A stretch of DNA of 64,000 nt, from positions 13,268,001 through 13,332,000 of the forward strand of contig JAGUCH010000001.1 of NCBI GenBank assembly GCA_019096065.1, written 5' to 3'. Below the pieces are notes generated by a model, which was not told the DNA's origin, searched no databases, and saw nothing but the letters and a program-made list of their open reading frames with translations. This document shows, one piece after another, positions 42,782 to 52,870 of this stretch. Numbering within the stretch: the stretch's first letter is position 1; every line of letters starts with the position of its first letter. The position numbers were made by a program, and so were the translations under genes. Source of the stretch: Paracyclopina nana (taxonomy: Eukaryota; Arthropoda; Copepoda; Cyclopoida; Cyclopettidae).

Positions 42782-45700
42782 ATGTCACGTTCACCAAGTG
42801 AAATTGGCAGCATTCATACAAGCAAGTCCACTTCACCACATGAAGATGAGGCCACGCGTCAATATGACCAGCTTGTCATTTCACGTCTTGACGATGATCC
42901 GGTGTTCAGCTTGCTGCCGTCGACAACAGTTTTTGAGGATGGAAAAACGATCTCCGAAGTCATTGGATTCGACCCTACAAGTCATATGGATGCATTGAAG
43001 AGAAGCTACAGAAAGTATGCTACAATGGATGGCGTCGAAATGCACTTTAGTGTATTTTCGCGTATTGAGAAAGGTGAGTTTCTTTTTTGAAAATAATTAT
43101 TTTGTTTAAAACGTTTTAACATAGTAATTACGCCGTAAATGTTAAATTTACTTTTTTAGGAACGGAAGATAAATTTGTTTCAAAATACATGCGAGATCTC
43201 AATGCTGAGATAAGAAACACTACTGGACGAAAGCGACATGAGAGATACGACGACATGGTGGTACGCTACAAGGAGAAAGTCAGCAGGAAATACTACCACG
43301 CTCCTAGGAAATCAGCCAAGGATGACTTTGTCGCCTCTTCACGTGAGCCAGGAGTGCATGCTACTAGGAGCAAAATCGTTGATGACTCCACTGAGCAATC
43401 GGATGCAGCAGATAAGGCTAAGGAGCCAGAAATTGAGCCAGCCTCAGTGCAAATGTTGAAGATTGCTGCTGCCAAAGCAAGAAAAGAAGTAAGTTATTGC
43501 ACAATTTACTGTAAAATCACGGTATAAATACTTGCTTTTTCAGCTGAAAGAGACGGCTCCAACTAGGATTCAGGAGTCAGAGCAAGAATCTGAGGATGAC
43601 TTTGTGGATACAACAAAGAAGACAAAGCCAGCATCAAGGAGACAGAGCCCAAGGAAAAGGTCAACAACTAAGGCTCCTGACGTTGCCCCATCCACTTCTG
43701 CTGCAGCTGCCAAGGGTGGTAAAGGAAAGGGGACGCCAGCAAAATCAGGGCGAGGACGTGGACGTGCCAGACTTACGCCATTAAAAATATCACCACTGCA
43801 TATTGTCACCGTGCCTTCTGTTCGTAGCAGTCGCACTGTGGAGAAAAAGAAACTTGAGCCGCCAAAGAATCCTCCACGAACCAACAAGAGGAGCAGAAAT
43901 GATTCTCCAGAATCTGTTTCGTCGTCAGCAGGTACACCAGCTAAAAACCCCAGAACTACGGAGGAACCTGATACCATTGAAGCAGAAGGACCGCCAATCA
44001 TTGATGCCACTTTTGGTGTGCGCTCTCCAAGGTCTGGGCCATCAGCAGAGAATGCACAACTGCTGACAACTTTTGCAGAGGTTCATCAAGAAGATGAGTC
44101 AGCTAATGAAGCACATCGCACATTCAGAGGCTCACCAACTTCAGATGAAGGCCAGGTAGCTGGAACAATTGAGAAAATGGCAGCAGGTACTTCAACTGCT
44201 AGGGCCTCGCCAAGAATTGCTGGAGGAAGTTTTGGCGAATTCATGAAGTTCTTGGAGGAACGTGATAAGAAAATGAAGGTAAAACATTAGCAAATTTCAC
44301 AGTACATGACGTAATCACGGTATAAATACTTAGGAATTTATCGAATCTGAAAATAAGAAAATTGCCAGGCGACAATACAAATTGTATGCAGCAATGAAGG
44401 AGCTGAAGGAAGAGCAAAAGGCGATGAAGAAGTCCTACAATGACATTGTCTCATCTAATGGCAAAATCTACGACAGATTGAAGCTTGTTGGTGACCAGGC
44501 AGCAGAAAGGAAGGGAGCAGTTGCTAGCAGCCTGTTGTCATTCTTCCCATTGGATTTGATTGGCGAGTTTGGAGATATTCTCCTTGCTTGCAGTTACATC
44601 CACAAGCATCTGCCACCATTGATTGCAAAACAGATTGACTTGCAAAAGCATAAGGACGTCAACAAGTCTATTGGCAATGGTGTAATGCACTTTCTCTTTG
44701 GACCATTCCCGTTGTCGCATTTGCTACTTGGAGATTCCAAAGGGTAATCATAAGGTTTACAGTCAAAACACGGTAAAAAAACTATATACTTTTTACAGAA
44801 GCATCAGAGCACTTAAAGTGATCAACAGGCCGATTCCTGAAGGGGTGATTAAGGTCATCATTCCAGCTGTTCTTGAAATTCTTAAGAAAAAAGTGACCAT
44901 CGCCGGTAAGGACACAAATGAAAGTGTCAAGATCATTAGAGGTGGGTTTTCGGATTTGTTTCACAACACCAAGACCACATACATCGGCCACATCTACAAC
45001 ATGTCAAAGAACATGGATGATGTCTTCAGGAGCCTCTACGTAGGTGACCGAGTCTTCTTTGAAGCAAACAAGGTAATTTTACAATTCATGGTAAAATCAC
45101 GTTAAAGTTACTAATAATTTTATTCAGCATTGCTTTCCACCTGGAACTAAATTTGCTACTCCTGAGGAACATCGTGCGGCAATGCTGAATCGTGATAAGC
45201 TAAAGGATCAGCTTGAATTGGAGTTGAATGGCTTGAGGAAAAAAGAGAAGAAGGTGAAGTTTCTCCCTCCACAAGAGGCCGTCATGTCACTCAGAGTCAA
45301 TGTAGGTGCCGACCAAATGAGTGCAAAGGAGGTGATTGGCCAGATCATTGACATTGCCAGGGACAACGGCGACAAGTACCACAACTTCAAGTTCAGCAAT
45401 GATTGCCAAGTCAAAAATGTGAGTCGTGATCTCATAGTGATTACATCGTAAACTGCATCATTTCCTTAGGTTGACGCCATCTACAAAGCAGTCTTGCAAG
45501 AGAAGAAGGAGGAGTACAAAAGAGGGACGCTTCTCCCAGTAGACAGGGCTGCTATGTCACCTGATGAAGTTGGGCCACAAACTAACGTTTTTGGAGAGAC
45601 CAGTCCACCTGTGGCTTCGACGTCATCTGCCAGAAGGGGATCAGTAAGGGAACTGATCAAGGAGAGGAAAGAGGCTCATCACTTCCCAGACAGAAAGGCA

Positions 45701-46309
45701 ACGACTAGCTCGTCCAACGATGCAATGGTTATAGACACTGGAGATGAGGCTGAGGAAGAAGTCTTTGAAAACAAAGAGAAAGCCAAGAAGAAGAGACGGC
45801 GAGTGGAGAAAGGAAAAAAGGTTAAAAAGGTAATTACTCAGTCAACGTTGTATGCACGCTCTAATTACTGCATAATTTTAGGCCGCCGATATTGATGAAG
45901 AAACTTCTGATGAAGATGACATTGAAATGTCTAGTGGCGAGACAAGCGAGGAAGGTGAAGATGACATCCTCATTCGCCAAGAACTTGATGGCAACAGTGA
46001 CGACGAGGCTGGTCAAGAGACTGAGGCAGAGAAGGAGACTGCAGATGAGCCAAGAGGCAAAGATACAGAAGCAGAGCATGACATACCTACTGCTGAGCAT
46101 GAGGGCCAACTTGAAGGACAAGATGCCTCAGAAAAGGAGCGTGAATCCAACAATAATGATGAAATCACGGCAGAAGCACCTAGCAATCCAAGTTCCGCGC
46201 AATCTGACATTGACACTCCACCAGTAAGTCCCACATTCTTACCCATAGCATATGAAACCTTTCTTAAATACCTTTTCCTCTTTTAAAGGCCGTTGGAGGA
46301 GAGGACTAG
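42782..46309 (+). CDS. Transposon companion protein, nine exons, weakly BEN-like region
   Basis: Exons 42782-43073, 43160-43488, 43544-44278, 44334-44743, 44799-45072, 45128-45418, 45470-45829, 45882-46223, 46289-46309; 1017 residues, open throughout. Eight introns of 50-86 nt. Seen: an N-terminal ordered part (DDDPVFSLLPSTTVFEDGK, then Arg/Lys-rich helices); a long basic low-complexity segment with AT-hook-like GRGRGRARL; a helical coiled stretch (ENKKIARRQYKLYAAMKEL); then an ordered region, NGVMHFLFGPFPLSHLLLGD followed by IPEGVIKVIIPAVLEILKKK. Its spacing (LF, a hydrophobic LL motif, G, then an amphipathic helix) recalls BEN domains, but I hold that weakly. The tail has a basic KKKRRRVEKGKK run (likely nuclear signal) and a long acidic end. 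A DNA-binding partner of the transposase is the likeliest role. I do not recognise a named family. Confidence 0.7.
43124..43140. repeat. Transposon motif in companion intron 1
   Basis: GTAATTACGCCGTAAAT within the intron 43074-43159. Confidence 0.6.
43515..43533. repeat. Transposon motif in companion intron 2 (19-bp block)
   Basis: AATCACGGTATAAATACTT, identical over 19 bp to the block in intron 3. Confidence 0.85.
44313..44331. repeat. Transposon motif in companion intron 3 (19-bp block)
   Basis: AATCACGGTATAAATACTT, identical to the block in intron 2. Here its final T is followed directly by the AG acceptor. Confidence 0.85.
44764..44782. repeat. Variant motif in companion intron 4
   Basis: CAAAACACGGTAAAAAAAC keeps the ACACGGTA core and its distance from the acceptor. 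Confidence 0.5.
45093..45112. repeat. Variant motif in companion intron 5
   Basis: AAAATCACGTTAAAGTTACT keeps AATCACG and the A/T-rich right half, with one change in the GGT. Confidence 0.55.
45436..45452. repeat. Variant motif in companion intron 6
   Basis: AGTGATTACATCGTAAA resembles the complement-oriented copies (TGATTAC-CCGTAA). Confidence 0.45.
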
Positions 46310-46501
46310 ACTCATAATGGATGAATTGCAATGTGACATGATTTAGACTCCACAACACATCAGGCATAATGCTCACCAATGAGCAAAATTAATAACAGTG
46401 GAATTGCAATATGAAAATTATTTATTGAGAGCTATAATTCATGAAAGTACCATATTATTAATTATTGAAAGATGACATTTGATTCGGCAATTGCATATCG
46501 T

Positions 46502-46507
46502 AATAAA
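46502..46507 (+). promoter_or_regulatory. Possible poly(A) signal of the companion gene
   Basis: AATAAA 193 nt past the companion stop codon and just before the right-end motif cluster. Confidence 0.4.
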
Positions 46508-46534
46508 CAGTTTATTTTTACAATTCATCACTTA

Positions 46535-46558
46535 TTCACGGTGGGATCACGCCGTAAC
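46535..46558. repeat. Right-end copies of the transposon motif
   Basis: Two overlapping copies in opposite sense: TTCACGGTG followed by GATCACGCCGTAAC. This is the rightmost clear copy and sets the approximate right limit of the element. Confidence 0.6.
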
Positions 46559-46570
46559 ATCGCAATATTA

Positions 46571-48140
46571 CCATGGTGAATTCTCCAAAAAAGACATGCG
46601 TATTTGCCAATTCACCTGAAGAAAAAGAGAGGTTATTTAGTAATTTTCACATGATATCACTGAACACTTATTTCAAGAAAAATACTAGGAATAAATATTG
46701 AATAATTGAGTAGGTTTCATGGTCAAGTGATTGCATAATGCCACTGCCAAAAAACTGACGAATTTAGACATTGATCCATTAATCAATATGTTGCATGATA
46801 ACATAGTATTATATTGGGCGTTCATGATCAGTGGAAAAGTTATAAAAAATTGCATCATTTCAAGGTAAAGTTGAAGTCATTTATGTTGTGATAACTATGG
46901 AAAAATGGCAAAGTACAAGGAAGGTGAAAAATACAAAATTCTTTCAGTGATATGCAAGGTTATGTTAACATTTAAAAACTTAGTAACTATAAGGTGAAGG
47001 CTATTTTCACACAGTGCTATGTACATAAACGTTACATAAAGACATATTTCATACTGTGGGAAAACTATCCCGTGAAACGGTGGTTTTTAGGAAAAATAGG
47101 TACTCCAGATTTCTGGTTGGGGAGCTATCTGTGCGAGCTCCCGTGGTAGCTCAGGAGAAAGCTCCAGCTTCTGGCTTCGCCACCAGAGCTACCAGTGAAT
47201 CATTTTGGCCATGAGATTAAAAGCAGATTTAGCATCGTTTCCTCGCGTCATGCAAGCATTCCAAAGCGACTTTTGTGCCCATTGAATTGCTATAAGTACG
47301 AATTGCGAATGGCTTCTTCCGTGGCATGCATCATTTTATTTCCCAAAGTTTAAGAAATAGGTTCATTGAGCACCCTTGATGGTAGCTAGGTAGACTGCCT
47401 CCTCGGTGCTGGTTGGCATATCATAAATGACTAATTGAAAAGTGCATATGAAGTACAGCGCACGCACGAGGTTGCGCGCATGATTAAATCATCATCCTGA
47501 ATAATTGGTGCAAGGTGCAAGTACCATGATTGTCGAGGAAATACATAATGGTAGGCTTTTAGAAAGCTCGTGGCTGTCACATCTGGCATCCCTGGAAGCC
47601 TTATTGGCCATAGCAGCTCTCTTGAGAGCTTCAGTGCCGGCAAAACCAGCTATTGGTAGCTGCTCTCTCTCCCCCTCTCGCCGCGAACGTTGCACTACCC
47701 AATGAGAACTTTTTTGAAATATTCAGTTAGTATTCAGGAAATATTCGAGAATGAAAGGTATCTTGATAAGTTCATGAGTTGGGTGAAATTCGGTGACGGA
47801 ATCTTATACTGAGAGTCTGAATGGTTCATGATAGCTTAACAATAATCAATCATATATTGTTCATTTATGTTACTTGAAATTTGTCTACAGATACCCCTTG
47901 ATAAGCTCTTGATCACTTTCGTTAACTTTTTGGTTGTTATACATGAATACAACAATGAGAACTATTCAGGAGCTTTTCATTAATTGATATTCAGTAAACA
48001 TTCAAGGAGACATTTTCATTACAAAAATTAACTAGTTGTGGTAATTTTTACTTTCTAATTCATTATGAATTCACTGGTAATGCTTATAGTGGATGTTATT
48101 GTATGAAGGAAAGAAAGTTAGAAAGCTGGTAAGAAAGAGT
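46571..48140. other. Non-coding stretch
   Basis: No gene recognised. Phrases such as GAACTATTCAGGAGC near 47960 recall the minisatellite that follows and may be old relatives of it. Confidence 0.4.
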
Positions 48141-48211
48141 TGCCCAGGGAGGATTTGAACCCATGAACCTCAGGTTAGGAATCCGGTGTCTTGCCTCTAG
48201 ACCACTGAAGA
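48141..48211 (-). tRNA. tRNA-Arg(CCT)-like sequence, probably a pseudogene or SINE head
   Basis: The 71 nt fit the tRNA numbering exactly: acceptor TCTTCAG/CTGGGCA (six of seven pairs with wobbles), D-arm GTCT-AGAGGCA-AGAC (perfect stem), anticodon loop TTCCTAA giving CCT, and T-loop TTCAAAT. Pol III A-box (TGGTCTAGAGG) and B-box (GGTTCAAATCC) match consensus. The anticodon and T stems each have two mismatches, and no T4 terminator follows, so a working tRNA is doubtful. A tRNA-derived SINE head or decayed tRNA gene is more likely. Confidence 0.5.
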
Positions 48212-48711
48212 TCTCCATGTTAGGTCTTCATTTTACTATTTATATTCTTGCCAAGATGATCTATAGTAATAAGGTGAGTTCTTGTCGCTGCTTTACTATA
48301 GCACACAGTCTGACTGAGCTGTGGTAGGCTTCAAGACAAAATTTCAATAGAATTCTGTGGATTTCACTTCCAAAAATTTCCATAACCAGCCTTAAATTAT
48401 CAAAAAGTGCCCAAATTGCATACTTTTTTAGAAAAGACAGAACTTATCTAGGAGCTCTGTTGAAGACGCGTGAGATTAGCCCGCTTGCTTCCATGATTGA
48501 CACGTCACTTGAGCTCACGCGCTATGTAGTAAGAACTACTAGCGCCACCTAGGCTAAGACAAACAGATTTGGTGATTTTAGCATGCAAAACTTGCGTCAA
48601 GAACTCACTTACGAGACCCCCCTGATTCTTGCAAAAATACAACAGATGGAGCTACCATACCTTATTAAAGCAGTTTGAAATTTTCTAAGTCCAAAAATTA
48701 GTCAATAAATG

Positions 48712-49370
48712 ACTATGCAGTTTTTTAGCTGAAGAGTTGCTGAAATGAAAGTCCCTGAATAGTCCTTAATTGGTCAAGAAGCATTCAAGTTTGAAAAATT
48801 ACTGAGCATATTTTCTTGATCACTAATTGAGCAATCAAGAAGTATTTATGCTTGAATAGTTGCTGAAAGAAAGTCTCTGATTTGTTCTTGAATTAGCAAG
48901 CAGAGAATGAATTCATGAAAAGTTACCAAATAAATGTTAATGAATAGTTCTTTAGTGGTCAAGAAGCATTCATACTTGAAAAGCCAGTGAAAAAAATGTT
49001 CATGAAACGTTCTCAGGTGATCATGAAGTGTTCATACTTGAAAAGCTACCAGACATAAGTTTCTGATTAGTTCTTGAGCATTCAAGAAGTCTTCATTCAT
49101 GAAAAGTTATTGAAAAATGTCTCCCTGAATAGCTCTTGATTGATCATGAAGTATTCATACTTGAAAAGTTACCATATAAAAGTGACTGAATAGTTCTTGA
49201 GTGTTCAAGAAGTATCTGTGCTTGTAAAGTTACTGAATTAAACCTCTTGAATAGTTCACAAACATTCAAGAACTTTTCATGCAGAATACTAGATGAAGAG
49301 TTACTGATATTAAAGTTCCTGATTTGCTCCCAAACACTCAAGAAGTATTCATTAATAAAAAGCTCCCAAA
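48712..49370. repeat. 62-bp minisatellite, about ten degenerate units
   Basis: The anchor TCAAGAAG or TCATGAAG followed by a TTCAT-CTTGAAAAG-type phrase recurs at 48774, 48835, 48897, 48959, 49021, 49082, 49144, 49205, 49265 and 49338, spacing 60-62 bp except the last (73). Units share TGAATAGTTCTTGA before the anchor. They differ by many substitutions, so the array is old. No coding potential. Confidence 0.85.
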
Positions 49371-52300
49371 AAGCTCATTTTGCCACTTCGGGTACTATTC
49401 AGACCCGAATCGGTAACTAAAATTCTCGTTGGGTACTGTGCTAGTAGTAGCAGCAGCTCGTAGAGTTGGTCGTCGTCGACGAAAATCGTGATCAGCCAGA
49501 GCTGTACACAACCCCGATCACTGTTGCTCAGTATATACCATCCATACCCCAAGGTATGGCGACATCACTCAGCCTTCGAGGCCACTAGTTGAGGCTGAGA
49601 AAGCCAGAGAGCAGCCAGCTAACATGCAGAGGCTCTTTACTTTTTCTTGATAAAAAGTGGAACACGTCTGAAGAATCTCGACCAGTCACCATTGGCCACT
49701 CGACGACGCTGTTACGGCCTTACACCACTTAGCGCTCAACTGACTTAACTTCAGAGTGAACCAGTCGAACGGGGTCCATCCAGGTAAGATACAAGGGAGA
49801 GGCCCAAACTGTCCATCGTGGCATCCTCTCGCTGAGATACCATCAATTTCGCCTTATTTTCAGAGTTTCACGTGCCTTACTGTGAATTCAGCTCAACCAC
49901 AACAGATCTTTCATTTGTACCAAGTACATGAATTGCTGCTCCAAACTCGAGCCTCTTCTTCTCCACTTATAAGCTCCTCTTTGTGATGACGAGAGGCCAG
50001 AAAAGACCCCGAGGCCATCAGAGGCATGTGTACCTTTGTGCTTGCAGAAGAACTTGCCAGTCGGATGGGCGCTCGGTATTCATCGTTGGCACTTATGCCC
50101 AAATTGCAATTTATTTGCAAAATAAGTGTACATAAGGCACGCGGTGAATGCCAAGTGACATCTGCCCCCGAGCTTTGCTTAACATGAAATCTCTTGATCA
50201 TCCACGAAAAGAAAGGCATCCCATGTGTGACCTTGTTAAAAGCAAAATTTAATATGCTCATTTTTCCAAGAAGATCAAAATTATCGCTTGTTAATCTAAC
50301 GTTGGAATAAACAGCAGATCCAATTATTTGCCCCTAACGATGCTTAGCACGGACAAATTACATATCAATCTAGAGTTCTGACGACCATAGTGGCTTAAAA
50401 TTAGAACTCGTCCTGGCTAATTAGGTAAGCCAAACTTTTACGCTTCTGATTGGATGCTAGCTAGTTTTCTGCCTCTCCAATTGGTTTTCCCCTATAAGTA
50501 TATAGTGAATTGCCAGTGAAAGCTTTGAAAAGTTCATGCCTGGCGTGATTTATGACATTTTTGAGCCTCTCATGTCATGATGGAAGACAATATTTTCGGA
50601 TTTTGTTTGCTTGCAGCGCGGTACGTACAATACATACTCTGATACTTACTAGCAGGGGTCGAGCTTAGTAAGCGCGAGCTGAAAGCCCAGCTGCTGCTGC
50701 CATAGACTCTGATGCTTCTTTTGGGTATAGAAAAAGAAAATGCTATTTTATAGTCGATCACGATCAATAGCGCTCAGCAAAGAGGGATCATCTCTGTTAG
50801 TTGCGTCCCGGGAAACCCAGCAACTTGAGGGCCAAATGAGGGAAAACACCATTGATGCGATTAGCAGATATTGGGCCCGAAGAAGTGCACTTTTAAAGCT
50901 TTCGCCAAACGAAATGGCTTTTCTTTTTTCTCGGCATTGGCCAAGAGACCACTAATTATTAAGTGAATCAAGACCCTGTTGCCTCATGCTGTAGCTTTTT
51001 GCTGCTTGGTAGGGCCAAAAGCGAGCCTTTTGAATGATGCAAGTTGCGCTTAGCAAAACACCGGCTGTGCATATATTAATAGAGGAAGCTTTCACGAGCT
51101 GCTGTACGGCTGCTTCTTTAAAAAAGGTGAAAATTATGGGTCACATTTTACTTGCAAATCCTCTTTGCTTTGATAGCATTTGGAAAGGAAGCTAGTGAAT
51201 ATTAATACTATTTTTGGGTCGATATCCGAGATGCAATCGCGCGTGGAAGATTACGGCAAGTTGCTGCTTCCTTTCGCTAACTCAGCAAACGCAGTTATCG
51301 TTTATCCAAAGGATCCTTATTTTTTCAAGACAGCAGCTATGCTACAACTGCTACGCACACTATGCATGCTATTTGTGAATGTGCATATTTTTCCCCATCA
51401 TGTACTACATCCATGCTTTAGTGGGGACCGCGATGAATGTGTGTGTGGGAAATTTGTTTGTGACACATTGAGAACTCGTTACACTGATGGACTTATCCTA
51501 AATCAATAACATGATCAGTGGCACCAAAGCACATCATAATCACTTCCACAATGTGGCATCCCTACTGCTGATGTAATTAGACCTTCAAAAATCACAAACC
51601 CGAGAGTGAATTGCTTTATTAACAATCTAGTGAGCTTGCACCTGCTGCACTGCACAAAAAAGCATAAATAAAATGGAAATTAAGCAAAAACATAGCTAGA
51701 AACTTTTGATGAAACTTTTGGCTCTCTTCGCAGAAAATTGCTCCAAGGCTGCACTAACATCAAGAGCCATTCGTGGGCGATAGCTCAACAGAGGCATCAG
51801 CAGCCAAATATATTGATTCTTATCACAAAAATGCATTCAATAATTTTGTTATTAGAACTTACGTAATAGCAGAAAATCTAAACAGAAGTTGTCCACTCAA
51901 TTTTGGAAATTGGCCATATTTTTAGGTAACATACTCAGCATCTTAGTGCATTAAGCAAATTATCCGAGGTTTTTCCACTTACCAAATCAATCAAATATTG
52001 GTCCCTGGCGTCTAGTTAAAAATGGATGCACGTTGCAATTTGTTTATGATTACTGCGTCAACTGTTTCCCAACAGCTGGTAGCAGGGCTACCAGAGCGTC
52101 AACAGACAGCTGACAATTGCCACAATTCTGGCGAAATTTCGAAGCCAGTGGCAATAGCACTTGAGTGGAAGATGGCTTCGATGCTTTCGGTTTCGAGTGG
52201 AGCTGGCCAAAGTGGAAAAACGAGCTACTACAAGTAGGTTTAGGTGGAAGAACTGAAGAAGAGGAAGAAGACGAGAAAGAAGGGGAAGGGAAAAGGGACA

Positions 52301-52870
52301 TCAAAGGAATTCTGCTTTGAAGCCTTTACCCTCAGTCCCTACATTTTCTCGACGATGAGGAAGGCCCAACTCGACAACACCTACAGTTCTTCTGCTCCAA
52401 TGACCTCGGATGACAAAAGATATAGCAAAAACGAGCATGCAGCTTTGACAAAATGAGCTTATACAACAGCTGCGATCGCGTCGTACAGCCAGGTATGATT
52501 ACTACCGATATTTAAGCCATCATCAGGGAATTGATGAGCATTCGATGATTGCCAAGATCGGATCTATTGCGATAGTTAACTCACTCTTGGGAGTCCGAGT
52601 AGTGAGAGTACACGAGCTAGTTTTCTGATTGCAAAAAATTAACTGGCTCCACTACAAACACCAATAATTGGATGGCATTGAAGGAAAAAAGGCTATTGCT
52701 GATCAAACAAGCATTTTCTTGGTAACCATGCCATGCGCAAGCAGATGAGGATGGCATTTTGCAGCCTTGCTAACGTCAGGATATCTTCCATATCGTCATA
52801 TCTGTTGTCAGAGCATCTGGAATGTTTTTGTGATGGGTAGTAATTTTACTATCGTGCTAGAAAAACAAAA
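49371..52870. other. Non-coding stretch
   Basis: About 3.5 kb with no gene I can support. Open frames at 49756-49986, 51180-51509 and 52022-52237 lack family hallmarks and splice partners. TATA-like sequences near 49530 are not tied to a gene. Confidence 0.4.

Larger units (their letters stand above)
38560..46570. mobile_element. Two-gene DNA transposon, Tnp2/Transposase_21-like (CMC superfamily-like)
   Basis: Approximate limits, set by the outermost copies of a repeated motif rather than by confirmed termini. The element holds a transposase gene on the minus strand (39254-42414) and a nine-exon companion gene on the plus strand (42782-46309), divided by a 367-bp shared promoter region. Copies of a short motif related to TAATCACGGTRTAA or its complement occur near 38571-38624 and 38674-38689 (left end), 41207-41224, 42455-42470, 42756-42780, in five or six introns of the companion gene, and at 46535-46558 (right end). 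I could not find convincing terminal inverted repeats or a target duplication. The transposase carries two single-base frame breaks; the companion gene is open throughout. Confidence 0.75.

Noticed and set aside
39254-46309. Virus-like (Polinton-type) element
   Set aside because: No capsid, polymerase, integrase or packaging ATPase features are visible; the contents fit a cut-and-paste DNA transposon.
38270-47025. CACTGT at 38267 and ACAGTG at 47021 as the CACTA-type ends of the transposon
   Set aside because: Only six bases match, the neighbouring bases differ, and no 2-3 bp target duplication is present.
47101-47200. GAGCT-rich inverted repeats as a mobile element
   Set aside because: The arms are only 8-9 bp, interrupted, and without a target duplication.
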